DNA of 64,000 nucleotides, taken from NCBI RefSeq assembly GCF_037042905.1, contig NW_026974141.1:4704001-4768000 (forward strand), read 5' to 3'. The notes beneath the pieces are model-generated. The model saw nothing but the letters and a program-made list of their open reading frames with translations. It did no database searches and was not told where the DNA came from. Within the stretch, counting starts at the first letter, position 1. Every line of letters starts with the position of its first letter. Below, piece by piece: positions 11,460 to 23,800 of this stretch. This stretch comes from Lytechinus pictus. Lineage: Eukaryota; Echinodermata; Echinoidea; Temnopleuroida; Toxopneustidae. The position numbers were made by a program, and so were the translations under genes.

Positions 11460-13190
11460 TATGACAATCATGATTTTTTTCAACAACATCAACATCAACA
11501 GAACAATAAAAACACAGGTCAGATACACTGTCGGGGCGATTAGAACATTCTCTCGACATGAACATTGTTTCATCATTGCACTAAATATGTTTTCATACAG
11601 ATTACTATCACGAATGTGTTCGGTTGTCATTGCCGTACTGCTGCAGGGGCAATTTGAAATTGTGTTCGTTAATAAAAGAAAAAACAAACAAAAAAATCAA
11701 ACAAACAAACACCGAATGTTGTTTGTGGTAACATTACTGTGTAAATATCTACCCATGCTTTTGATAGGTAAAATTTGATCATATACCAAGAATAGTTCCC
11801 CATTTTCAAATCTAAATATTGGCTGAACGTATATATACTTTTTACTATAGACGGCATTGAACCCTAAATTTCCTCTTTTCATTTCTAGTATTTTTATATT
11901 ATTATTATTATCATTATTGTTGCTGTTGTTTTTTATTCATTATTGATTATTATTATTATCATCATCGTCATCGTTATTATTACCGTTATCATTACTACCA
12001 TTATCATCATCATTATACCATTACTACTATAGTTACTATCTTTAACAGCAGCAGTAGAACATGTAGTTGTAATTGCATAGATCCCAATATCAGTAGAAAG
12101 AATACAAGTGCTATAACATAATACTATACAACAGCAGTATTTTCTGTGCGGCCTCATTAAACATAACAATGCTTTCGTTCTCGTATTGTATCGGTAGAAT
12201 ATTCTGTCTTTATTATGAACCATAAAGATATCATAGTTGCAGTGTGCACCCATAAACGATCCTATCATTTTTTTCATCCTACAGTTCGTACCTTACCTTA
12301 CACATGTTACACTTGAAAACAAATTTGTTCGATTGTGATAGCTCATAAGAGCATCGTTTATGTCATTGATTTGTAATGAGGACAATTGCGGTTGTGGTTC
12401 AGACTCGCGTGCAACTATTACAACCCCAGTTTATTCTTCTCTTCACGTTGTGTCCTTTCTGCGCTTTACCTCTTAAAAAGACACAATTTTATGGATTTTA
12501 TTGAGCATATCCAGTAATAGTTTTTAATTCCTGGTGGAGCCATATAGACTCTGCAGTCTGCTGCACACGCCATCGTGAGAAGGGGTATAGCGCAGTGAAA
12601 AAAATAATAGATTTCGATTCCCACTTGACTTGAAATATCAACATTGATATGTTTTCTTGGTTTATAATACTAATAATCCGCTTTATATAGCGCTTAATAC
12701 ATCGGAACGACGTTTCTAAACGGTCATGCAAATATTTGATTTTTTTTGACGACGCTATAGGCCTACAGGTACTGGATTTTTTTTTCTTTTCAGGCACGAA
12801 CCACTATTTTTTAGAATGTGAATATTGCAATGATAATATATGTTCCGATTCCTAATCAACACAAGTCACTTGAAATATCAGCATAAATATATGTTATTGG
12901 TGGATTCAAAACGATCAAGCTAACACTTGATTTGTTTTCGACGCTGTACATCTTTCCATATTTATGCACAAACCATTTTTATGAGGAGAGCATCGCAGTG
13001 AAAATTATATTTTTGAATTCCCAGATGAAGCGTACAGGTTTAATAACGCAAATATTTACATCTTCCGATGCCATAATTATGTAGACATGTGTATTAGGCC
13101 AATATTTTATGAGAAGTGGAATATTGTAATAAAGAATTAAAGACGAAACTAGTTAAAGTGGAATATTTGAGCATTCTTTGACTATTCTTC
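11460..13190. repeat. No gene; ATT/ATC trinucleotide tract at 11895-12035
   Basis: Interrupted TTA and ATC triplets at 11895-12035. A SINE-tail-like fragment (ccgctttatatagcgcttaa) lies near 12677. The rest is featureless AT-rich DNA. Confidence 0.5.
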
Positions 13191-13207
13191 ATTTAGTTTG
13201 ATTATTA

Positions 13208-13345
13208 TACATATATATATATATATATATACACATAAAGATGCAAAGGGGTAATGCATTGTTATAGTTCCAACAAGATTTATTTCCAAGTCCAAATTTT
13301 CGACGTAAACCCACGTCTTCTTCAGGGATATGCATGAAGGACCAA
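13208..13345 (-). mobile_element. (TA)n with a Penelope-type 3' tail fragment
   Basis: On the minus strand it reads ccctgaagaagacgtgggtt, then tacgtcgaaaatttggactt, a layout common at Penelope-like ends, and then runs into (TA)n at 13208-13231. Confidence 0.35.
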
Positions 13346-14060
13346 TGTATGATAATTGATATTTTTCTTTTAGATTACAGTCATAATTCAAGCACTTGAA
13401 ATGTCCAACGGTGTACAGGCATACAGGGTTTTGCCGTTTTCATACACAGACCATTATTTAACAAAAGAAGGGGAATATCGCATAAACACATATTTCATTC
13501 CCAGTTGACTTAAAGTAACAGCATCGATATTTTTCTTGTAATTTATAAAAGGTAAAGTAACGCTTGAATTTTCGACTTATGTTTCCAATAATCCACATAC
13601 CCTTATCAGAATGGAAATATTTCATTGAAATATATATTCCTTGTTAACTGTATAAATATATAAACTCGATATCTTTATCTTGCAGATTATGGGTTTTACC
13701 GACACTATTTACAGGGTTTTTTTTTCTTTAAAGGCTACACATTTTAGTAACACCCCTAGTGTTTTTTATTAAAAGTTTTTATATCTTTTAACCATTTTCA
13801 AATTGTATTCATGTGTATTTCGGACTTTATATTTGCGTAGCCATTTACGCGTTTTCATCGACCCGCCTGAGTATGTGTAAGACCAATTATTTATTTCAGC
13901 CACTTCTTGGCGCATTTGAATATTGACTTGACACGTTTGCGATCCATGCTTTTTTTTCAGAAATGTAAATTTGGCCTCTTCAGTATTTCATACTCTATCA
14001 ACAAATCAACAGGATATCTTTGAAGACGGAAAGAAAATGATGAGAGTGAAGAGGAGCTAG
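13346..14060. other. No recognisable feature
   Basis: AT-rich sequence, no repeats identified. Confidence 0.4.
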
Positions 14061-14485
14061 AAGGATGAAGAAGAAGAAAAATAGGAGGAGGAGAAGGAGG
14101 AGGAGAAGAAGAAGAAGAACACTCTAAAAAACATTGGGTGAAAATGCTCCATGAGGGTAATTATGTGTCCAACCAACATTGGGCATTTCTTTTGAGCATT
14201 TTTATTTATCCATTGTGATGAAAATTTTGCCCATTCTAAAGTAATTGCTGCTTATTCTTTTAATCTTACCGGACAATATGCTTCACGCATTGAGTAAAAT
14301 ACTGCCCCAAATTGGTTGGACCCATAATTACCCTCGTGCTGGTTGAAATTTTACCAAATAATTTTTACAGTGAAGAAGAAGAAGAAGAAGAAAGGGGAGA
14401 AGAAGAAGAAGAAGAGGAAGGAGAAGAAGAAGAAGAGGAAGAGGAGGAGGAAAAGAACAACAAAAACAAGAAGAAAAAGAAGAAA
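14061..14485 (+). repeat. GAA/GAG purine tract interrupted by MITE family C copy 2
   Basis: Purine repeats at 14061-14119 and 14373-14485 flank a MITE at 14120-14372 (CACTCTAAAAAACATTGG to TTTTTACAGTG). The frames read through the tract are composition artefacts. Confidence 0.8.
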
Positions 14486-14889
14486 AGAAGCATAAGACAA
14501 AAAAGTCACAAATAACAAACGAATCTAGCATCACCTGATTTTACAAAATTGTTTATGCTCTCAGAAGTCAAGGAAACTATGTCTTTTGATCCACTTCATA
14601 TTTCTTTGATAAAAAGTCCTGAATTTCACCTTGATTTTTCAAAACTAAAATGTAGGCTGTTGTCATTCTTTTATGGCTAAAGATTTATGGAAAATTTGCC
14701 TCAGATTTTTCACATCGAAAATCCAGGCACGGAACCAGGGAGGGTCGAGCACACCTTGCACCCCACCCTTATATTCTGTTGCTTATCAAAATTCGTTAAC
14801 AGGAAAGTGCTCTTCTTGGGAGGTGATAACCTCTTCCAGGCTCAAAATAATGTGGATGGAACAGATTTTTAAAAAAGAAAACAGACAAA

Positions 14890-15395
14890 CACAACACTGA
14901 AAATTTGATCAAAATCGGACAAGGAATAAGGAAGTTAAAGACATTTCAAAGATTTGATTTCGGTGAAACCGTTCTATGCATGTCTTCATGAAAATTCAAT
15001 GAGCAAACTGGTGATGCCATATCCCCACTTGTTCTTTGGGATTTTATAACATGAAAGTTTTTTTTTTACTTTTGTCCTCCAAGAACTAAACAAATTGGAT
15101 TGAAAAGCAATTAAATGCATGAGATATTAATTGCTGCAATTTATTTTATCATACATGTACGGGGGACATGTATACACAAGTACGAAAATATGAAATAATA
15201 TGATTTCATGTAATAACTTGAGAAAAAGGGAAGTGGGGATGTGACATCATCGGCCAGCCTAAATAATATTCATGACGATGTGCATAAAACCGTTTTCATG
15301 AAATTTTGCTGAAGTTTAAAGTTCAATAACTCTGTTATTTGTTACTCACATTTTGATGAAAATTTTCAGCATTTTGCTCGGTGAACTCCTTGTGG
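14890..15395. mobile_element. Decayed palindromic MITE of the 6465 type
   Basis: caacactgaaaatttgatcaaaa at the left is inverted near 15350-15385 (ttttgatgaaaattttcagc); the inner words tttcatgaa, gatgtgacatcatc and gtggggat recur in inverted order. Tips are truncated. Confidence 0.55.
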
Positions 15396-16243
15396 ATTGT
15401 CAATACGTATCAAACATGTTTATATATATATATGTATATATATAAAGATTGAGTTATTTTATTCATTATACAGTCAAATGTGGATTCCATACAGGAATTA
15501 GTCCTTACCGTGTTCATTATATTTACAAGAATATGAAGGCCGAATAGAAATTTATAACTAGTTCATTATTACGTTAACACGAAAATCATGCAGCCGAGAA
15601 TACCTGCACATGTATAATTGTTTGAAAAAAATCATTTCAAACATTGATATTTTGAATCGTTTACAATTCAACGCTGCAAATGATCTATTTGATTATAATT
15701 CATCCACTGGATACATGCACATTTCTATGAAAAAACCAGCTAAAATTATGCGAGTGAAAATGAAACATTGATTTTGTGAGAAAAAAAAAACTATTTTGTT
15801 GTAAACCTCTCCTCTTCAGTCTCGAGCCTAAATCTAATTTTATATCAACTCTTATTCTGCTTGTATCGCAATTGATATCGTGTTCATGTTAGAATGATTT
15901 CTACTAAACAGGCCATCGGTATCCCATAGTTGCCTCCCTTTGTACTGCACATAGCCAAGCTAAAAATGTAAGTTATTACATTTTGCATGTAGGCTGAACA
16001 GAACCATTCATTTTCGTCGCCATAATTACCCCGATAGAGACTCGACAAAAGCAAAATGATGGCGTTACGCGTAAAGGCAGGGGAAACGAGTAGGCCTATA
16101 TATAGGCAGACATGAGATATGCGTTTCTATCTGTTTAAATGATCTTACCTCGTTAAGATTTAAAATAAGAGGTTGAAATATTTAAGGTTTTCAAAGTATA
16201 GGTAATATAATTGGAAATAAAAATTTCCATTTCACCCGTATTT
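15396..16243. other. No gene; short (TA)n at 15420-15446
   Basis: A short TA repeat is the only structure. Confidence 0.4.
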
Positions 16244-16443
16244 CACTCTAAAAACACTGAGTAAAATTTTACCCAATATTGGGTAGAAAGGGAACGAGCA
16301 TGTTTTGCTTTTATTTTTTTTACCCCCATATTGCGTTATTTCAACGCAACATTGCATAAAATTTACAAAATATTGGATATATTTTACCCAACCAACATGC
16401 ATGTTCCCATCTTACCCAGTATTGTGTAAACCATTTTAGGGTG
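16244..16443. mobile_element. MITE with CACTCTAAAAACA ends
   Basis: CACTCTAAAAACA at the left is inverted, with a one-base change, at 16433-16443 (ttttagggtg). Inside, ttttacccaatattgggta forms inner palindromes. Tip resembles family C. Confidence 0.6.
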
Positions 16444-17389
16444 TAAGTTTCAATGTTACAGATGAAAAATATGATAATCATAATGATGAGGGAAGTAAAA
16501 TACATGTATACAATACCAACATGACCAATGAAATAAATGAAACTTAATATGTCAGTTATATTTTTTTGTTCACTCTTCAAGGGGTGGCGTGACTTTGTTG
16601 ATATACTGCAATTTCGATGATACAGTAGGCCTATATAAAAGTAAAGATTAAAATGCCAACTTTCACTCTTTCTTTTCTATTATGTTTGTATTTTTGTTGC
16701 AAATTCAGTTATATTTAATATTTTTTTTGTTCTTGGTTATCATGTTATTTATGTACAGAGATTCAATAAACTATCTTGTATCTTGTATAAGCTCTCTTAA
16801 ATTGTCACGTTCTAATCAGAACATAATTATGCAGATATCAACATTTATTATTGTTCTTTAATTGTTGGAGCCAAAGTCAAATCTCATTATATATTTTCAA
16901 GATTTTTTAATCTCATTTCTTTGCACTGGCAGTCTGCACGGCAAGTGAATAAAACATGGCGCATAGCATAATTAGGATAATAATCAACACATGCGAAAAG
17001 GCATTGCCTATGGAGGCTAATATATGTCTATGGGTCCGAGGAGAAATATCAAATAGAAAATACATGTTTCATTCAATTATAGTGAGAGGATTGGAATAAA
17101 AAAAAAAAGAACAAAAGGATATGAACTGTAACTATACGTCACAACTTACCAAATATGTAAAGGCAGCGATTAATTGTTCTGTCCAAAAAAGTCAATCAGG
17201 GAGAAATTTCAGCTCTTCCTTCGTGTGAAAATAAAAGGAAAATCAACAAGAATAGAGCAAACTTCAATCCAGTATATCCTTCATTATGTTTTAATGTTAC
17301 AATGATGATACGAAGAACGATAAATTAAAGAAATATCTTGTAATATTAAATCCGCTCAAATCAAACTCTACATCTTACTGGTCCTCACA
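16444..17389. other. No recognisable feature
   Basis: AT-rich; no repeats or coding blocks. Confidence 0.4.
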
Positions 17390-17660
17390 GGCTGATTTTA
17401 GGTTTTACAGACAGTCCCGGCGAGGCGTACCATTCGTCCACTGCCGAAGAGCGATCGCCGTAAACTGATCCCTTTCGTCGAGGGTTGCTCGCAGCCGCAC
17501 TCAGCCAACCAACCTCCTTTCGTCTGCGCTCTCAACACAAGCCCCACGCCTAGACTTTTGCGTCTGGTAAATGCTAAGCTCGGAAACTCGGGATGCTTGA
17601 GGAAAAGTGAGGTTAAGTAAATCGGAGCGTATTGATTGGATTGGCGGATTTAGGGTGGGA
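17390..17660. promoter_or_regulatory. GC-rich island in AT-rich surroundings
   Basis: About 200 bp with many CG dinucleotides (gcgatcgccg, ctttcgtcgaggg) stands out from its neighbours. On the minus strand it begins with gccaatccaatc, a double CCAAT-like motif. No coding frame or repeat is recognised, so it could be an unmethylated promoter or a noncoding first exon. Confidence 0.25.
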
Positions 17661-19088
17661 AAAAACAAGACCGGATGAAACCGTCAATAGCCACGGTTAT
17701 TGATCCAAATCTGGAATGTGGTAAACAACTTTCCATAACTATTTGCTTGAAGACCAGTGGTGATATTCATTCCCTCTATCCTATAGAGTCTAATTGGAGA
17801 AGTAGGCCTACAGACTAAACACTGGATCACCTCAATTTTATCCGGGTCCTTTTTAGTGTTTCTAACTCTTGTTTAAACCTTTCGCGTACACTTCTGATAT
17901 TTCTTTTTATTTAAAAGAACCATCCCTGTTTACATGGTTTAGGCCTTTACTGTTCATTTTTGCATTGCAATGATTTGAACAATACCTATCGTACATATTA
18001 GTATGCAAACAGGCTCTTGTTAGTACATGAATCTTGTAAATTAATCATGTTACGAAAATAAAAGATGCTATAATTGTAGTCCTAATTATACAATCCCTTT
18101 GCAAATCGTTCCTAAATGTTGGGAAATGAAATTGGATGGTCAAAGTGATACTGAGAAGGAGAATGGCACGGCTGGTGTAGAGAAGTAGGGCATAGGACCT
18201 TATATTTTTTGCCGTTGAAAAAAAAAACTAAGCGTGTATGAAACAAAAAAAGGGAAAAATTGTTTTGTCATTGTGGATGCAGTAGAATATTCCTTAAAAA
18301 GTATATTAAAGAAAAATACATCGATGATATTTGCGAGTTTTAATTACTTAAAGAATATATTTTGGTGACTTTCAGGAATATCAAGCCTTAAGCGAAAATA
18401 AATGTCTTGTTCCACTCAATATGAAGGTGTTATCGAGTAATCACACATGAAATTGACCCGAACCTAGTAACAAAACAGTGAAACTGACGAGTTGCCTAAT
18501 GCGGGCACACTGTCAATTTTGTTAATAAAAGGCCATTAAAATGGGCGTATTTACCTTTATTTGAAAGAAGACTCGAAATGAATAGGCCTACAAAGAAAAC
18601 CCTCTGACATGGCTTTGATCACTTCACGAGTCCCTTCATTATAGATCGGGATTTTTTGTTTGAAATGTCAGCCTTTTCCCCCTTGATATTATGTAGACTT
18701 GTCAATCAGAATGGATTACTGAATGCATTAATTCTATTAATCCGTCTTAATCTGAAGAGATTAACTAAGTCAAAAGAGAGTAATCGTTAGACCATGTACA
18801 CGTCACATCCATCATTCAATCTGGAAAACCATGACACCCATGACATGACACTATACAAAGTACAAATGTTTTTAATGCGTATATCGTTTTTTAAAGTCGC
18901 TATGAATTTCTAATGCTATGATAAAATATTAAAAATCGGAGACTTGGTCGAATTGATTCTTCTGATGCTATACGAATAGACCACCCCCTAAAGATGAATC
19001 CTGATGAAAACACCCTGTTTTATTTGGCGTTAAGTTATACTCAAGATCGCAAGAAGCTTGAAATATGCAATGTAATTATGATCACAAT
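17661..19088. other. No recognisable feature
   Basis: AT-rich, no repeats identified. Confidence 0.4.
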
Positions 19089-19089
19089 A

Positions 19090-19317
19090 CACAGTAAAAA
19101 AAAAAATTATACAACGCTGTTTACTATATGAACCTTACAGTAATTGTTTAAACAGTTTAAACAAGTGTTTAAGGTTTAAACCTTAAGCAACAAAGTTTAA
19201 TTTTCAATATCTAATCTTCAATAAATTAAACATGATTGTCTAAACGGTTAAACAAATACTGTAAGGTTCATATAGTAAACAGCGTTGTATAAAATCTTAA
19301 ACAGTGTTTTTACTGTG
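19090..19317. mobile_element. Palindromic TA-flanked MITE, copy 2
   Basis: CACAGTAAAAA at the left is inverted at the right end (TTTTTACTGTG), with TA at 19088-19089 and 19318-19319, the target duplication of Tc1/mariner elements. Long inner arms (acaacgctgtttactatatg) pair almost perfectly. Confidence 0.8.
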
Positions 19318-19319
19318 TA

Positions 19320-20825
19320 CCAAATCAATGACGATATTCTGTACATTATTCAGCTTTATGAAGAATTCATTTCCACCCACACCAAGAAAATTCAGATTTT
19401 CAGAAATTTAAGTTTTTGTGTAATTCAAACTACTATATCTGATGAATGGCTGAAAGTATGTTCAACTCTTTATGTCGATAAATATTGACTGAAAATCATT
19501 CTGATGATATCTACTGTAATCTTATTTGTGTAAAATATTTGTTTAGAGACGCTGTTCCAATGTGGTTATTGCTCTATAAAAGCAGAATTTTATTATTGTT
19601 ATTGACATGAAAGTCTCTTGTGTAACTCTTCAAATCGTTCCTCAAAACTGACTCATTTCAGCAGATGTGTAGTAATTAGCTTAATTTGACGAGACTGCGC
19701 ATTAAGTATGAATGTTTTTATAACAGAAATATGGCGCAATATAAATGTTTTGGATTATTCTCCTCCTCCTCCTCCCAGGGTCCTGAGAACGATTTTTTAA
19801 CTGGGGGGGGGGGGGGTGCTGAAGTAAATTTGAAAATTTGCTTAAGAAAGAAAAAAGGTTTTCGGTTTTCACTACAAAATAGAGCCTATTTCTGTCTGGA
19901 GAAATCTGACAAGCAAAAAGAAGAAAAAGAAAAAAAGTTTTGCTTTCATTTATCAATTTTTTAACACCTAGCACCCCGCTTCCTAGGACCATGCATCCTC
20001 CTCATCATCATCACAATGCTGTATACCTTTCTGTTAACAGGGTTAAAGTGACCCCTTTTGGGGGTATATCTGAAAATGATTCATTTTCAAGGTTTGAATA
20101 CCATAAGGTATAACACTGCCGCGGGGGTTGGGGGGGGGGGGGGCTTACGGGACATGGCCCCCAAAAGATCCACGACCAAGAAATAAAAAGGTGTGATATT
20201 ATTTTTACGTCAAAATCTGTCACAAAAAAAGATTTTCATTTTGTAAAGGTGATTTTTTTTCCTTGATAGTCCACTATGTTTAATTTTCATTACTGATCAT
20301 TTACTGAATCCTTTTAGACGAGCTTAAACTCCTTTTTACACCGAATAGTTAAAAAAAAAATTAGTTACGAATCTACAGAGTAAGCGCGCTTTATACAACC
20401 AGGCCTATTACTATGACATGGATAATCAAATCAAATTGTAATCATTAAAGGTTTTTAAATTTAAACATCCACTTTCAGTTTGTAATATTCATGGCTTTAT
20501 AAGTTGAACATTGCTGCTTTGATTAAAAAAATATTTGTAATATCTATTCAATTCTTGAATAACAAGCGTAATGTTCATAATAATGAGCCAGGTTGTATAG
20601 GTTTTAAACAATGTTTTATTTGTCTTATACTGTGAATTCTTTCAGAGAAGTTGTTTGCTTTTCTATCAGGTCTAAGATTGAATAAGATACTGTAGAAAGA
20701 CCAGGGTCCATATCAAAATAAAGAACAAATTAAGGATGGTGCAAGCTTGTGACTACACGTTGCGTGTTGGTGCATAATCTACTCGTGTTTTTATCATTCA
20801 GCCAAGTTGCGTTGGGGAACATAGT
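19320..20825. other. No gene; poly-G-bearing transposon scraps
   Basis: G runs at 19803-19816 and 20130-20142 with short GC-rich flanks look like ends of decayed elements. No coding block. Confidence 0.35.
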
Positions 20826-23800
20826 GGTTACACGGGCCTAATCACTAGAGGCAGGTCATAGATATTCATTCGACCCAACCCATTGCTATTTTTTTTATTT
20901 TGATATGGCTGATTAACAAAGTGTATGCATATGATTGTCCATCTAACACTGATTCTATTTTTGGTAATTATTGAACTTCCTTTTCCCAAATTGGGAAGAA
21001 ATATCACCAATTTTGGACTATATTTTGACTGGCGGAAGGATTAGGGCTATTTTGCTGTTTGAGGTGATGAATCTGCTCCCCCCGACGGTGTCTTCAAACA
21101 CGCCAATTTATTTTTAAAATGAGCCGGTCGAGGGACCCTTTTCTGGTCAGATATGGATTGCCAGATATATATCCTATCCACTGGTAGTAAACATTCGACC
21201 CCCGAATTTCACCCTTATTTTTTATGAATTTTTTAAAGTGCCAATTTAACACACGAGTCTATGGGGAATGATTTAGGCCTGTGATACCTGTACACCTTGA
21301 CCATAGCCTATTACAAGGAGAATTCCCTAGTGGATGAAATACCTGCCCAAACTCTTCAGTAGCAGATTGCTTTCACTAGTATACATGTTTCAATCATCAA
21401 GAGGTCCAAAAACTGAACTTCATGGCTATATACAAGGCTATATAGGGGTATAACAGGTAACAAATTGTGATTAGTAACTCTGTGTTTGTGTACCTAGGCT
21501 AGGCCGTGTAGGCTGTGTGTTTGTCTCTGTGATTCATGTTGTCGTGTGTTTTCGTATACCGACGAGCGCTGATGTAAATCGTGTATAGCACCCATCACAA
21601 GATAGGCCTTGCATCAATTGCACTTGTGAAATTGGTTCATGGGGAAGGGAAGGAGAAGAGAAAACTTTAGAATTTGGCTGAAGAGTGGTGGATTCAATAG
21701 GGAGGGGGGGGGGTAGAGAAAAGCATAGTTAGTATGTTTGGGGGGGGGGGGCTGAGAATGAGTGCTACTGCTATCTTGTTCAACTTTTACTGACTTCTAG
21801 CCAGACTAGCCCCCATCCATTTAGAATACAAGCCATCTAACCCCCCTCTCTCCCTGTCTCTCTCTCTTACATCCCTTGGCTTGGGCCCTTGTCATAGGAA
21901 GATGTGAATGTATAGTATGCTTGTATGTTGATTCTCATTTCTTCTTATTGTTATCTAATTTAACTCATGTGAATCTGGTATTTATATTGTGGGCAAATCT
22001 TGAATCCAGATATGCACACTATTCATATCTACAATTTGCATTATAGGATTTGGGCCCTACATTGCATCCATTGTTGAGCTACATATAGGCAGGTAGGATG
22101 TGTGTAAATCCATAGGGCACTAGACATTAGGAGTAACATTAAAATTGGTCATTACATAACACATCTGTATATTTCATGCATTTCTTTGTGATAAAGTGAG
22201 TGTACAGATGTTAAAGAAAAGCCAGGAAGGTAAATTAAAAAGAAACCTTCATGTGCCATACAATACAGGTTACACGGGCCTAATCACTAGAGGCAGGTCA
22301 TAGATATTCATTCGACCCAACCCATTGCTATTTTTTTTATTTTGATATGGCTGATTAACAAAGTGTATGCATATGATTGTCCATCTAACACTGATTCTAT
22401 TTTTGGTAATTATTGAACTTCCTTTTCCCAAATTGGGAAGAAATATCACCAATTTTGGACTATATTTTGACTGGCGGAAGGATTAGGGCTATTTTGCTGT
22501 TTGAGGTGATGAATCTGCTCCCCCCGACGGTGTCTTCAAACACGCCAATTTATTTTTAAAATGAGCCGGTCGAGGGACCCTTTTCTGGTCAGATATGGAT
22601 TGCCAGATATATATCCTATCCACTGGTAGTAAACATTCGACCCCCGAATTTCACCCTTATTTTTTATGAATTTTTTAAAGTGCCAATTTAACACACGAGT
22701 CTATGGGGAATGATTTAGGCCTGTGATACCTGTACACCTTGACCATAGCCTATTACAAGGAGAATTCCCTAGTGGATGAAATACCTGCCCAAACTCTTCA
22801 GTAGCAGATTGCTTTCACTAGTATACATGTTTCAATCATCAAGAGGTCCAAAAACTGAACTTCATGGCTATATACAAGGCTATATAGGGGTATAACAGGT
22901 AACAAATTGTGATTAGTAACTCTGTGTTTGTGTACCTAGGCTAGGCCGTGTAGGCTGTGTGTTTGTCTCTGTGATTCATGTTGTCGTGTGTTTTCGTATA
23001 CCGACGAGCGCTGATGTAAATCGTGTATAGCACCCATCACAAGATAGGCCTTGCATCAATTGCACTTGTGAAATTGGTTCATGGGGAAGGGAAGGAGAAG
23101 AGAAAACTTTAGAATTTGGCTGAAGAGTGGTGGATTCAATAGGGAGGGGGGGGGGGTAGAGAAAAGCATAGTTAGTATGTTTGGGGGGGGGGGGCTGAGA
23201 ATGAGTGCTACTGCTATCTTGTTCAACTTTTACTGACTTCTAGCCAGACTAGCCCCCATCCATTTAGAATACAAGCCATCTAACCCCCCTCTCTCCCTGT
23301 CTCTCTCTCTTACATCCCTTGGCTTGGGCCCTTGTCATAGGAAGATGTGAATGTATAGTATGCTTGTATGTTGATTCTCATTTCTTCTTATTGTTATCTA
23401 ATTTAACTCATGTGAATCTGGTATTTATATTGTGGGCAAATCTTGAATCCAGATATGCACACTATTCATATCTACAATTTGCATTATAGGATTTGGGCCC
23501 TACATTGCATCCATTGTTGAGCTACATATAGGCAGGTAGGATGTGTGTAAATCCATAGGGCACTAGACATTAGGAGTAACATTAAAATTGGTCATTACAT
23601 AACACATCTGTATATTTCATGCATTTCTTTGTGATAAAGTGAGTGTACAGATGTTAAAGAAAAGCCAGGAAGGTAAATTAAAAAGAAACCTTCATGTGCC
23701 ATACAATACAGGTTACACGGGCCTAATCACTAGAGGCAGGTCATAGATATTCATTCGACCCAACCCATTGCTATTTTTTTTATTTTGATATGGCTGATTA

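Noticed and set aside
14312-14515. Glutamate-rich frame
   Set aside because: A GAA repeat translation product.
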